A DNA stretch of 64,000 nt from Kutzneria buriramensis (GCF_003387475.1 NZ_QUNO01000009.1:310001-374000); one strand, 5' to 3'; numbered from the stretch's first letter, positions 33,372-42,616 are shown. Numbers and translations: made by a program. Notes: generated from the sequence alone by a model not told the origin.

Positions 33372-34421
33372 TCAGGCGGTCCTTCCCAGGCTCAGCAACG
33401 GATCCACGGTGAACAGGCGGCGGATCGACGCCGCCGCGCCGACCAGCGCGACCGCCAGCAGCAACGCGCCGGCGGCGGCGACCTCGCCGGGCGGCAGCAC
33501 GAACACCGTCGGCGGCATCACCACGCCCATCGCCACGCCGGCCACCGCGCCGACGAGCACGCCCGCGAGGGCCGTCGCCAGCACCTGCGCCACGTACGCA
33601 CCGATCAGCAGCCGCCTTGACGCACCCGTCGCCCGCAACACGGCGAGCGGGCCTTCCTTCTGCAGCGTGAGGATCCAGAACACGACACCGATCAGGAGCG
33701 CGGCGCCGGCGTAGAGGAAGGCTCGGATCATGCCGATGGTGCCGGTTTCCGCCTGGTAGCCCGGAACCGCGTTGATCGCGGCCGCCTTGGTGACCGGCTC
33801 CGTGTCCGGCACGGCCTGCTCGATCGCCGCCAACGCCGCGTCGCTCCGCGTCGTCACGGCGAAGGCGCTCACGCCCTCGGCGTTGCGCAGCCGCTGCCAG
33901 TCCGCCAGCGGCAGGTAGGCCACCGCCGCGTGCTGGATGCTGCCCAGATCCGCGAAGCCGGCGATCTTCAGCGCCACGTTTCCCGGCTGCGCTCGCACCG
34001 TGTCGCCGGGGTTCAGGCCCTTGCCACGGGCCTGGTTGTCCAGCACTACGCCGTCGCGCTTCGGCCCGAACGGCGCCGTCGGGTCCATCGCCAGCAGCGC
34101 CGCCGACACGCTGTTCTGGCCCTCCGTCAGGTCGGCCATGGTGAATCCGATCGGCTGCACGTCCTCGACGCCGTCGACCTTGGCGATCAGCGCTCGGTCA
34201 CCGGCCGGCAGGCCGCTCCGGGACAGGTCGCTGGCCGCGCCTTTCGCGTACACGATCCCGTCGACCGGCAGCTTCTCCAGGCCGGAGACGTCCGCCGCGC
34301 CGAGGCCGACCGTCAGGCCGGTCAGCACGAACACCAGGAAGGCCGTCAGCGCGACCAGGCCCGCGATCAGGCCGAACCTGACCGGCGAGTGCCGCACCTC
34401 CCGCCAGGCGAGAAACCGCAT
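33372..34421 (-). CDS. FtsX-like ABC transporter permease
   Basis: 349 residues from the ATG at 34421 (MRFLAWREVRHSPVRFGLI), with AGAGG upstream. One N-terminal helix (residues 15-38) is followed by a large extracytoplasmic domain (40-215) and three C-terminal helices (about 235-255, 278-305 and 315-335), the MacB/DevC arrangement. The FWILTLQKEGPLAVLRATGAS segment is the conserved FtsX coupling region. With the downstream ATPase it would make an exporter or a mechanotransmission complex. A TetR gene diverges from it. Confidence 0.88.
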   Translation of the reverse strand: MRFLAWREVRHSPVRFGLIAGLVALTAFLVFVLTGLTVGLGAADVSGLEKLPVDGIVYAKGAASDLSRSGLPAGDRALIAKVDGVEDVQPIGFTMADLTEGQNSVSAALLAMDPTAPFGPKRDGVVLDNQARGKGLNPGDTVRAQPGNVALKIAGFADLGSIQHAAVAYLPLADWQRLRNAEGVSAFAVTTRSDAALAAIEQAVPDTEPVTKAAAINAVPGYQAETGTIGMIRAFLYAGAALLIGVVFWILTLQKEGPLAVLRATGASRRLLIGAYVAQVLATALAGVLVGAVAGVAMGVVMPPTVFVLPPGEVAAAGALLLAVALVGAAASIRRLFTVDPLLSLGRTA

Positions 34422-34466
34422 CCCACACCTCTTTCCGACACCTTGTCGGCAACTATTCCAACACAC

Positions 34467-34496
34467 CGTCGGGAACCTTCGGGACGCTTCCCGACG
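34467..34496. promoter_or_regulatory. inverted repeats in the exporter/TetR intergenic region
   Basis: CGTCGGGAA (34467-34475) and TTCCCGACG (34488-34496) form a perfect 9-bp inverted repeat with a 12-bp spacer. Nearby, TTGTCGGCAAC (34443-34453) and GTTGGCAACAA (34501-34511) are related, each itself symmetric (TTG-n4-CAA and GTTG-G-CAAC), and could be the true TetR sites flanking it. TAGACT at 34516-34521 could be the -10 of the TetR gene. Confidence 0.5.
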
Positions 34497-34528
34497 TGAC
34501 GTTGGCAACAACCGCTAGACTGGGTCCC

Positions 34529-35104
34529 GTGCCGAAGATCAGCGCGCCCACCGTGGCCGAACACCGCGCCCAGCGCCTGCGCGCGCTGCTGGAGGCCGCG
34601 CGGGTGCTCGTCGCCGAGGCGGGGCCCGACGCGCTGACCCTCACCGCGCTCGCCGCCCAGGTCGGCCTGTCCCGGCCCAGCCTCTACGAGTACTTCCGGT
34701 CCCGCGACGACCTCGTAGCGGCGATGGTCGAGGACGAGCTCCCGCGCTGGATCGCCGAGCTCGAGGCCGAGGTCGCCCGGCACGCCGACCCCGCCGACCG
34801 GATCGCCGCCTTCGTCCGGACCCAGCTGCGCATGCTCACCGACGGCCGCCACTCCGCCGCCGTCGTGCTCGCCGGCCACGCCCTCGGGCCCGCCGCCCAG
34901 GAGCGGATCATGGCCGAGCACGCCCGCCTGTTCGCCCCGCTCGTCGACGCCCTCGCCGACCTCGACGTCGACCACCCCGAGCTCCGCGCCCGCCTCATCC
35001 AGGGCGTCGTCACCGCCGCCAGCCCCATGCTCGGCGCCGACGAGCTCGCCAACCGCCGCATCCTCGACGCCGCCGTCCACCAGGTCCTGCACGGCCTGCG
35101 CTAG
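34529..35104 (+). CDS. TetR-family repressor, probably of the divergent ABC exporter
   Basis: 191 residues from the GTG at 34529 (VPKISAPTVAEHRAQRLRALL). The helix-turn-helix is ALTLTALAAQVGLSRPSLYEYFRSRDDLV. The C-terminal domain is of the common multidrug-type TetR fold. The divergent permease/ATPase operon begins 107 bp away, with several dyads between. The arrangement predicts repression of an exporter relieved by its substrate. Confidence 0.85.
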   Translation: MPKISAPTVAEHRAQRLRALLEAARVLVAEAGPDALTLTALAAQVGLSRPSLYEYFRSRDDLVAAMVEDELPRWIAELEAEVARHADPADRIAAFVRTQLRMLTDGRHSAAVVLAGHALGPAAQERIMAEHARLFAPLVDALADLDVDHPELRARLIQGVVTAASPMLGADELANRRILDAAVHQVLHGLR

Positions 35105-35182
35105 TCCCGGATCTGCGGGACACCTTCGTCCATTCGGGTCGAGACGGCCCAGGGTTTCCTTGCCCTGCGGCAGTATCTCCGG

Positions 35183-38100
35183 GTGGCGCACGACGACGAT
35201 CAGCCAACCCCGGTCGACTTCACCAACGCCGCCGAGAACCACGGCGTGCAGGCCAACATCATCCACGGCGACGTGCACATCGGAGTCCCCGAACCGAAAA
35301 AGCCGATGGACGGCGTGTGGTCGCTGCTCCGCGCCCAGGTGCAGGCCGCTCAGGAGCTGCCCCGGATGCTGCCCGGCGCCCGCCGCCCCGCGCTCGCCGA
35401 CGTGTACGTGCGCCAGGACCTGGGCAGCGGCGTCGACACGTCACAGGCCGAGCCGACGCGACCGACGCCGATCCTGGACGGCCACGGCCAACTCGTCGAA
35501 GTGCTCGGACCGCCCAAGGTGCGGATCGCCGTGCGGCCGCCGGCCCGCACCGTCCGGGAAGCGTTGGACCTCGCCGACCACCTCGTCGTCACCGGCGGAG
35601 CCGGTCAGGGCAAGTCCACGCTGTCGCTGCGACTCGCGGCCGAAGCCGCGGCCCGCTGGCTCGACGGCGCCGCCGATCCCCTGTCGGAACCGGTCTTCCC
35701 GCTGCGCCTGACGGCACGGGCCCTCGCCGCCCGGCTGCACATGCCGTTCGCCGACGCGCTCGCCGACAGCGTCCGCGCCGACTACGGGGCCCTCCTGCAC
35801 AAGCCCGTCTCCGCCGGCGTGCTGTCCGACCGTGTCAACGGCTGTCGGTGGCTGCTGCTGGTCGACGGCCTCGACGAGGTCGCGGACGGCGATGACCGCG
35901 ACCGGCTCGTGCAGGTTCTCGCCGCCGCGCAGTCCCCGTACCGGGTCGTGCTGACGACCCGTCCGATCGAGGGCGCGGTGCTCGCGCCGTTGCACCGGAT
36001 CGGCGCGGTCCGGTACGAGCTCCAGTCCTTCGACGACGAGGCGCTGCGCCGCTTCGCGACCAACTGGTTCGCCGCCGAAGGCCCCGAGCTGGCCGACCGC
36101 CTCCTGCGCCAGATCCGCGCCGCGCACCTGGAGGACATGGTCCGGGTGCCGCTGCTGGCCACCATCGCCGCGATCGTGTTCCAGCAGCGCATCGACCTTC
36201 CCCTGCCGGACAACCAGTACGAGCTCTACGAGGCCTACTTCTCCTTCCTCCGCGCCAGCCGGCCCGCCGACAGTCCCTTCGAGCCGCACCGGGTGCGCCT
36301 ACTCGAGCGTCTCGGCGTCGAGAGGGCCGAGACCGACTCGTCCCTGGTCACCGCCGCCCGACAGTGGATCCGCGACCACGTCGAACCGTCTGACCTGCCG
36401 ATCGGCTGGCCCGACCGGCTCACCGAGTTCCTCGTCGCCGCCGGCCCGCTGGTGATCCGCGGCGACGACATGGTGTTCCTGCACCACAGCTTCGCCGAGC
36501 ACCTCGCCGCCACCGCCGCCGCCCGCGAGCTGCCGGCGGTGTTCGACGCCGATCACGAGAAGTTCGCGCGTCTCCTGCACACCGCCCAGGCCGGCGACCG
36601 CGGCCGCCACGCCCGGGCCGTCGCCCTGCACTACACCCGCCTGCACCCCGACCAGGCTGACGCACCGCTGCGATCCCTGCACGTCGGCGGCGCCGACCAG
36701 CACCTGCTGATGGCCCGCCTGCTGGCCGGGCGAATGCCGGCCAGCACCGATGTCGTCGACGCTTTCCTTGTCACCGTCCGGGATTGGGCCGCCACTGACA
36801 ACTACCGCGCCAGTGACATCCTCTACTACGCCTGCCGAGCCACCCAGCATCCCGGCTTGGCCGGCTGGCTCACCGGCGTCCTGCGTGACGAGAGCCTGCC
36901 GACATCGGCACGGACCACGTCCGCATCGGCGCTGGCTGAGCGGGTACGCGGCGAGCACGAGGCCGAGGCGCTCCAGTTCCTGCTCAAGCTCGTCGAAAAC
37001 GAGGACGCCGACATCGACGAGCGCCTCACCGCCGCCGAGGCGCTATCGGAAAGCGGAACCGCCGAACGCGGGGCGGCTGAGCGAGGACTCCGTACCATCC
37101 TCGACGACCCGAACGGCACCGGTGACAACTACCGCACCGCCGCCGTGCTGCTGGCCACCTTCGACGGCGATGCCCGCGATTTCGCGGTCGCGGCCCTGAC
37201 GTGCCGGCTCGACGACCCGGCCGCGGCGCCGACGATCACGGTCGAGGCGGCGAACGGCCTGATCGAGATCGGCGCCGAGTTCCACACCCGGGCGATCGAG
37301 GCGTTCCGAGTCGTGCTGCACGACCCGGTGCACAACGAGAACTTTCGCGGGGACGCCGCTCTGGGCATCGCTTCCCTGGGCCCCACCTACGTCGAAGAGG
37401 CCGCTAGCGCACTCGCCGCGGTGACCGGTGATCTCCGGCGGACCCGGGTCGACCGGATCTCGGCGGCCAAGGTGCTCGGTCGGTTGGGGCCTCAGTATCG
37501 ACAGGCCGCCGGCGACATCGTGCTGGCGATGTTCGACGAACCCGACTTCGACGTCAGCGACGAAGGCGACACGGCCGCTGCACTCGCCGACTTCGGGCCG
37601 ACGTTCCGCGACGAGTCGAAGCGACTGTTGCGGGCGCTGATCGCGAACCCCTCGGCATCCGCGGCGCAGGTGATCACGGCGCTGGGCGCGTTGGGCAAGC
37701 ACGGGCCCGAGCATCTGTCCGAGGTCGCCCAGGGGTTGTGGGCGATCGTCGACGAAACGTCGCCGAACGCGCCCGAGCACATCACCGCACTCGGGCAGCT
37801 CGCCGCCTTGCCGGAACCAGACCGCTCGGCGGCAATCCGGCGGTTGCGCGCACTGCTCGTCGATCCCGCCGCGCCGCCGGAGCGGCGCTGCCAGGCGGCG
37901 ACCCCGCTGATCGACGCCGGGCCCGAGTTCCACGCCGAGGTCGCCGCCCACATGAGAACCATCGCCGACACCGCCACCGAGCCCAACGCGGCCGCCGAGG
38001 CCTGGGACCGGCGGTTGGACGTGGAGCCACACTGCCGCGCGGAAGGATGGGCGACCTTCCTGAGGCTGTTCGGCGAACCAGGCGTCCAAGTGCACGTCTG

Positions 38101-40360
38101 GTTGGTCCACGCACGGTCGTTCGCGGAATCCGATCGCGATCGCGACGTGCTCGCAGGTGCTCTCATCGGGGTGGCCCAGGCGGAGGATCGGTCCCTCCAG
38201 GAGCGACAGATGGCGCTGTTCGCGCTGTTCTTGCTGGGAACCCGGTTCTACCGGCGCGCAATGGCAGAGCTGGGCCCCTTGTTCCGGTCTGTCACGGTCA
38301 TGGATTTCAATTTCGTCTACCTGGCGCTTCAGGCAAGCCTCACCAGCCTCGCGCTCCGTCGGGATCTCGCCGGCGTCTTGTACGAGCTGCTCGGTGATCC
38401 ACGCGCCGACATCAGTCGACTGTGTTCGATAGTGCAGGGGCTCGAGCAGATCGGCTTCGCCGACGGACCCGAGGTCATCCAGGCGCTGCACACGATCGTC
38501 GACCACGCCGACGACATCGCCGACCGCTTGTTCGCCCAACGCATGCTGCTCGCTATCGACCCGGCGGCCGCGCCGGCGGTCGCGAACGACGTGCTCGCCC
38601 AGCATGGTTACGTGCCTGAATACAGCTGGACCGCTACTGTGGACCAGTTGGCCCAGTGTGGCGTCGACCTGGTACCGAGGCTGCGGATCGTGCTCACTAG
38701 TCCCGACGTTGACGGCCGTGTCCGCCGCTGGAGCGCGCGTTATCTGCACAAGCGCCACCCGGAGCACCGGGCCGAGGCTCTCGCCGAAGTCCACCGGCAG
38801 CTCACGGACAGCCACAGCCGACCCACCGCCTACACGTTGTCCCTCCGGAATCTCACTGCCATCGAGCCGGCCGCGGCCGGGCGTGCCCTCGATGAAATGA
38901 CCGCCTTGCTGACCGACGAGCGCCTGAAGATCGTCGAACGGTGCAACGTCGCCAAAGACCAGACGCAATTGGACCGCTCGTCGATCCCGTCCGTGCTCGC
39001 TCTGCTCCAACGCCTGATCGATAACAGTCTGCTCACGCCGGGCGAGCGCCGGCTGATTGTCGACACCTGCCGTCGAATTGACCCGGAACGTTCCGGCCTG
39101 CGCTTCTACTTCCTGGCCGCAGCGGCCGAGGAGTCCACCAACCACGCCCACTATCGGTCGCTGCGCGATGCCCTGCCCCGAGGACTGCGCACGCACGTGG
39201 AACGCAATCGCCTCGCCGACCGTACGCAGCGGATCACGCGTCGACTACCCCAATCGGATCGGTGGGGCGCGGTGCCGCTGGTCGACGAGGCAACCGCCGA
39301 GATCCGCGAGGTCATGACCGCGCCGGAGTTCAGCCCGACCGCGCGCATCGACGCCGCGCTGGCCTTGGCGCGACTGGACATCCGCACGGTGCCGGAGATG
39401 ACCGCCTACCTGGAAGACATGCGCCGATCCTCCCTCCCGAACCGTGCGACGACGACGCTGATAAAGCTCCGCACCGCACGAGGTCGAGAGGTGCTGGCCG
39501 AGACCGAGCGGGTCGCGCTGGACACGTCGCTGCCGCTGCGTACGCGACGAATCGCCGCCGATACGGTGTTGTCGGCACTCCCCAGGACGCCGCCGTCGTT
39601 GGTGACGCTTTTGCGCGAGGTAGCCGACGACGCCACTTCGTCATGGCGGGTACGGAGTGAGGCCCTCTCCAAACTCCCGCCGACCGACGGCGTGACGGCA
39701 CTGCGCGCCTTGCGTGACAACGAAGCCATGACCTCCGTCGTGCGCCGCCGCGCGTCTGGCTACCTACTCGAGTACCGTCATGACGATCGGGCGGCGAACT
39801 TCCGGCTACTTCGCGCGATTGCCGCCGACCCTCGGGAACGGCCCGCGTTGCGCTGGCGCGCGGCGGAGGACCTTGCCGCTCGCGGCCGCGAAGGCCGGGA
39901 GGCAGCGGTCGACTCGCTGCGGGAAATGGCCCACGACGAGCAACTGCCGGTCAGCGCTCGGGCGCGAGCGGCGGAAGTGCTGGGGGACGTCTCGCCGAAC
40001 ACGCGACGGGAGGTGCTCGCGGTGCTGCGCTCACTGCTGTCGACGGACAAGCCCTTGCTGAGGTTGAGAGTTCTACTATCCCTTGGCGATATCCGCCCCC
40101 AGGAAGCCGCCCTCGAGTTGATGGTCATGGCGAAGGACGGGCGCCACGGGCCGGTGGTGCGGGTGCGGTGCGCGGATGCGGCGGTACGGCTGCGGCCGGA
40201 GTCGACGGACGGGGCGGCCGCGGTCGTGCGGACGGTGGCGAACGACGACGGGGTGCCGTGGCACGTGCGGCGGAAGGCGGCGTGCTACCTCGCCCGCTGG
40301 AGCGAGGTGTGCCGGGAGGAAGCGCGGCAGCTGATCCGACGATTGGATGACCGACACTGA
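35183..40360 (+). CDS. giant NACHT NTPase with HEAT-like repeats and an amyloid-like N-terminal motif
   Basis: 1725 residues. Residues 19-34 read NHGVQANIIHGDVHIG, similar to the RHIM/BASS-type amyloid signalling motifs seen at the ends of bacterial NLR-like proteins and their effectors. A NACHT ATPase follows: Walker A GGAGQGKST (138-146), Walker B WLLLVDGLDEVADGD (223-237), sensor RVVLTTRP (254-261), and a helical end with HHSFAEHLAATAAA near 430-445. From about 600 to the C-terminus come degenerate HEAT-like helical repeats of about 35-45 residues, many with LGP/GPEF-type turns. No effector domain such as nuclease, TIR or protease is fused. Bacterial NACHT proteins include anti-phage sensors, so defence is plausible but inferred. 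GTG start; codon use from about 38 to 40.1 kb looks less GC-biased than its neighbours. Confidence 0.85.
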   Translation: MAHDDDQPTPVDFTNAAENHGVQANIIHGDVHIGVPEPKKPMDGVWSLLRAQVQAAQELPRMLPGARRPALADVYVRQDLGSGVDTSQAEPTRPTPILDGHGQLVEVLGPPKVRIAVRPPARTVREALDLADHLVVTGGAGQGKSTLSLRLAAEAAARWLDGAADPLSEPVFPLRLTARALAARLHMPFADALADSVRADYGALLHKPVSAGVLSDRVNGCRWLLLVDGLDEVADGDDRDRLVQVLAAAQSPYRVVLTTRPIEGAVLAPLHRIGAVRYELQSFDDEALRRFATNWFAAEGPELADRLLRQIRAAHLEDMVRVPLLATIAAIVFQQRIDLPLPDNQYELYEAYFSFLRASRPADSPFEPHRVRLLERLGVERAETDSSLVTAARQWIRDHVEPSDLPIGWPDRLTEFLVAAGPLVIRGDDMVFLHHSFAEHLAATAAARELPAVFDADHEKFARLLHTAQAGDRGRHARAVALHYTRLHPDQADAPLRSLHVGGADQHLLMARLLAGRMPASTDVVDAFLVTVRDWAATDNYRASDILYYACRATQHPGLAGWLTGVLRDESLPTSARTTSASALAERVRGEHEAEALQFLLKLVENEDADIDERLTAAEALSESGTAERGAAERGLRTILDDPNGTGDNYRTAAVLLATFDGDARDFAVAALTCRLDDPAAAPTITVEAANGLIEIGAEFHTRAIEAFRVVLHDPVHNENFRGDAALGIASLGPTYVEEAASALAAVTGDLRRTRVDRISAAKVLGRLGPQYRQAAGDIVLAMFDEPDFDVSDEGDTAAALADFGPTFRDESKRLLRALIANPSASAAQVITALGALGKHGPEHLSEVAQGLWAIVDETSPNAPEHITALGQLAALPEPDRSAAIRRLRALLVDPAAPPERRCQAATPLIDAGPEFHAEVAAHMRTIADTATEPNAAAEAWDRRLDVEPHCRAEGWATFLRLFGEPGVQVHVWLVHARSFAESDRDRDVLAGALIGVAQAEDRSLQERQMALFALFLLGTRFYRRAMAELGPLFRSVTVMDFNFVYLALQASLTSLALRRDLAGVLYELLGDPRADISRLCSIVQGLEQIGFADGPEVIQALHTIVDHADDIADRLFAQRMLLAIDPAAAPAVANDVLAQHGYVPEYSWTATVDQLAQCGVDLVPRLRIVLTSPDVDGRVRRWSARYLHKRHPEHRAEALAEVHRQLTDSHSRPTAYTLSLRNLTAIEPAAAGRALDEMTALLTDERLKIVERCNVAKDQTQLDRSSIPSVLALLQRLIDNSLLTPGERRLIVDTCRRIDPERSGLRFYFLAAAAEESTNHAHYRSLRDALPRGLRTHVERNRLADRTQRITRRLPQSDRWGAVPLVDEATAEIREVMTAPEFSPTARIDAALALARLDIRTVPEMTAYLEDMRRSSLPNRATTTLIKLRTARGREVLAETERVALDTSLPLRTRRIAADTVLSALPRTPPSLVTLLREVADDATSSWRVRSEALSKLPPTDGVTALRALRDNEAMTSVVRRRASGYLLEYRHDDRAANFRLLRAIAADPRERPALRWRAAEDLAARGREGREAAVDSLREMAHDEQLPVSARARAAEVLGDVSPNTRREVLAVLRSLLSTDKPLLRLRVLLSLGDIRPQEAALELMVMAKDGRHGPVVRVRCADAAVRLRPESTDGAAAVVRTVANDDGVPWHVRRKAACYLARWSEVCREEARQLIRRLDDRH

Positions 40361-40437
40361 CGGGCCGGCAAGCTGGGCAAAGGGCCCGGCGAGTCCGGTG
40401 TGGCGGCGGGAAACTCGGGGCGTAAGCTGCCGCGGCG

Positions 40438-40971
40438 ATGGAACCGTTCGAACCATTCGACTCCGTGCCGCCCGGCGGCGACGGGCATCGTGGGGACCGG
40501 CTGCTGGTGTGGGCGTCCACGGCCGGCGCCCTGGCGTGCTCGCTGCTGATCTTCCTGGTGACCAACGTGTCCGAGCCGGACCCGGTGGCGGAACCGGTGC
40601 CGTCGCCGACCACGGCCCAGCCGCTGGCGCAGTCGACGACGATCACGACGACGATTGCGACGACGACAACGACCACCACCACGACGGTCCAGACGACGAC
40701 GCAGGCTCCGCCGCCGGTGACTACTACGACCACGACGCGGCGGACGACCACGACCCTTCGGACGACGCCGCCGCCTCAGACCACGGTCCAGACCACGACG
40801 ACAACGCCGACGCGGCGGTGTGTCGTGTCGACCTGGCAGTGGGACACGGCCTACGACGGCGGCGCGATGGTGTCCTGGAACGGCTCGCTGTGGGTGGCGA
40901 AGTGGTGGAACTACAACGCGATCCCCGGCGCGAACCAGGAAGGGGTCTGGGACCGCGCCCGGTCCTGCTGA
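40438..40971 (+). CDS. membrane-anchored Thr-rich protein with chitin-binding-like end
   Basis: 177 residues. One membrane helix at residues 22-43 (LLVWASTAGALACSLLIFLV) acts as an N-terminal anchor. Residues 65-122 are almost entirely Thr with Pro, Gln and Arg, a stalk-like linker encoded by an ACG/ACC-rich tract. The last 50 residues (VSTWQWDTAYDGGAMVSWNGSLWVAKWWNYNAIPG) match the CBM5/12-type fold, where Trp residues bind chitin or similar glycans. It would display a carbohydrate-binding module at the cell surface. It lies 77 bp after the NACHT gene in the same direction; a functional link is unproven. Confidence 0.75.
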   Translation: MEPFEPFDSVPPGGDGHRGDRLLVWASTAGALACSLLIFLVTNVSEPDPVAEPVPSPTTAQPLAQSTTITTTIATTTTTTTTTVQTTTQAPPPVTTTTTTRRTTTTLRTTPPPQTTVQTTTTTPTRRCVVSTWQWDTAYDGGAMVSWNGSLWVAKWWNYNAIPGANQEGVWDRARSC

Positions 40972-41049
40972 TCACGGCGCGACAATGGCCGACCGGGCCG
41001 TGACCGCGCGACCATCAGACGGTGCGAGCAGCCCGCTCAGCTGCGAACC

Positions 41050-41063
41050 TAGAACTGGTTCTA
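41050..41063. promoter_or_regulatory. perfect palindrome upstream of the phosphotriesterase-family gene
   Basis: TAGAAC-TG-GTTCTA is a perfect 14-bp dyad ending 22 bp before the ATG at 41085. It fits the pattern TnnAACnnGTTnnA described for the KstR group of TetR regulators, but related TetR proteins use similar sites. The TetR gene that converges with this gene has different sites of its own. Confidence 0.5.
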
Positions 41064-41084
41064 CCTCCGCCGACAGGAGTGACC

Positions 41085-42014
41085 ATGTCTCAGGTGCAGA
41101 CCGTCCGCGGCCCCGTCGACAGCGACCAGCTCGGGCCGACCCTGATGCACGAGCACATCTTCGTGCTGACCGCCGACGTGCAGGCCAACTTCCCGAGCGA
41201 ATGGGGCGACGAGGACGAGCGCGTCGCCGACGCCGTCACGAAGCTGAAAGCGCTGTACGACACGGGAATCCGCACGATCGTCGATCCGACGGTGGTCGGC
41301 CTGGGCCGCTGCCTGCCGCGAATCCGACGGGTCGCGAAGCAGGTGCCGCTGAACATCGTGGCGGCGACCGGGATCTACACCTACCACGAGCTTCCCACGT
41401 ACTTCTGGTACCGCGACCCGGATCCCATGGCGGACATGTTCATCGACGACGTCCGCGCCGGCAACGCCGGCATGCTCAAGTGCGCCATCGACGAGCCGGG
41501 CCCCACCCCGGGCGTGGAGCGGGTGATGCGGGCGATCGCCAAGGCGCACCGGGAAACCGGCGTGCCGATCACCGTGCACACGCATCCCGGCACGAAGACC
41601 GGCTGGCACGTCAAGCGGATCATGTGCGACGAGGAGGGCGTCGATCCGGCGCGAATCGTGTTGGGGCACAGCGGGGACACCACCGACGCCGATCACCTGA
41701 GCCAGCTCGCGGACGCCGGTTTCGTGCTGGGTATGGACCGTTTCGGCCTGAACCTGGGCACCACGTTCGAGGCCCGCGCGCAGACGCTGGTGGAGATGGT
41801 CCGGCGCGGCTACGCGGAGCGGATGGTGCTGTCACATGACGCTTGCTGCTACATCGACTGGATCCAGCCGGCGGCGCGGGCGGCGGCGCTGCCGCAGTGG
41901 CACTACACGCACCTGCACGACGAGGTGATCCCGTGGGTGCTGGCCCACGGGATCACACAGCGGCAGATCGACACGATGCTGGTCGACGTCCCCCGCCGGT
42001 TCTTCGAGACTTAG
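41085..42014 (+). CDS. phosphotriesterase-family metal-dependent hydrolase
   Basis: 309 residues from the ATG at 41085, with AGGAGTG upstream. The binuclear metal centre of the amidohydrolase superfamily is complete: His22 and His24 in LMHEHIF, the bridging Lys132 in GMLKCAIDE, His165 in ITVHTHPG, His195 in VLGHSGD and Asp252 in VLSHDACC. These belong to the phosphotriesterase-like subfamily whose real substrates are often lactones. No organophosphate role should be assumed. A strong palindrome upstream implies TetR-type control. The 3' end overlaps the TetR gene 42011-42586 by four bases. Confidence 0.9.
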   Translation: MSQVQTVRGPVDSDQLGPTLMHEHIFVLTADVQANFPSEWGDEDERVADAVTKLKALYDTGIRTIVDPTVVGLGRCLPRIRRVAKQVPLNIVAATGIYTYHELPTYFWYRDPDPMADMFIDDVRAGNAGMLKCAIDEPGPTPGVERVMRAIAKAHRETGVPITVHTHPGTKTGWHVKRIMCDEEGVDPARIVLGHSGDTTDADHLSQLADAGFVLGMDRFGLNLGTTFEARAQTLVEMVRRGYAERMVLSHDACCYIDWIQPAARAAALPQWHYTHLHDEVIPWVLAHGITQRQIDTMLVDVPRRFFET

Positions 42015-42586
42015 AGCGCGGCGTCCAGCAGCGCGCCGGCCGCAGTTTTGGCAAAGGGAGTGCTGCCCGGGCCGCGGTCGCTACGGGTGGCCATGCCGTT
42101 GCCGTCGAAGATCATGTGCAGTTGGGTCGCCAGTGCGGCCGGGTCGGCGGCGCCGGCCCGCACGGCCAGGTCGGTGAACAGCTCCCGCACCCAAGCCCGG
42201 TACTCCTTGGTGGCCAGGTCGATCCGGTCGCCGGGGTGGGCCTCGGCGTTGGCCCGGTGGAAGGCGCAGCCCTGGTAGCCGGCCTCGGCGTACATCGCGG
42301 TCTGCCCGTCGAACACGGCCAGCACCTTCTCCCGCGGCGTGCCGGCGGCGTCCACCGCGGCCATCACGTGCCGCGCCACCAGGTCCTGCCGGCCCTTGAG
42401 GTACGCCCGGATCAGCTCGTCCTTGCTGCCGAACGTGTTGTACAGCGAGGCCTTCGCGACGCCGGCGTGCTCGATCACGCGGTCGATGCCGACCGAGCGC
42501 ACGCCCTCGTTGTAGAACAGCTCGTCGGCAGCGGCCAGCAGACGCTCACGCGCGGACAGCTTGCCCGTGGTCGTCGCCATTGACAT
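42011..42586 (-). CDS. TetR-family repressor of an MFS efflux gene
   Basis: 191 residues. The helix-turn-helix is RERLLAAADELFYNEGVRSVGIDRVIEHAGVAKASLYNTFGSKDELI, typical of the group with GCAFHRANAEA in the ligand domain. It lies 27 bp downstream of the MFS gene on the same strand, and an operator copy sits 15 bp before its start. Two further copies precede the MFS gene. It therefore probably represses the transporter and itself. The ATG at 42586 or the one two codons later could be used. Confidence 0.9.
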   Translation of the reverse strand: MSMATTTGKLSARERLLAAADELFYNEGVRSVGIDRVIEHAGVAKASLYNTFGSKDELIRAYLKGRQDLVARHVMAAVDAAGTPREKVLAVFDGQTAMYAEAGYQGCAFHRANAEAHPGDRIDLATKEYRAWVRELFTDLAVRAGAADPAALATQLHMIFDGNGMATRSDRGPGSTPFAKTAAGALLDAAL

Positions 42587-42600
42587 CCACTCCTTCGCAC

Positions 42601-42616
42601 CAGACAGGTCTGTTCA
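42601..42616. promoter_or_regulatory. operator copy 1 before the TetR gene
   Basis: CAGACAGGTCTGTTCA, whose core ACAG-(n2)-CTGT is symmetric, lies 15 bp upstream of the TetR start and overlaps the stop codon of the MFS gene. It is the same 16-mer, apart from one base, as the copy at 43883-43898. Confidence 0.7.

Noticed and set aside
40636-40815. ACG/ACC-rich tract resembling a microsatellite or CRISPR-like array
   Set aside because: It encodes the Thr-rich stalk of a membrane-anchored protein and has no spacer-repeat structure. No CRISPR array was found in the window.
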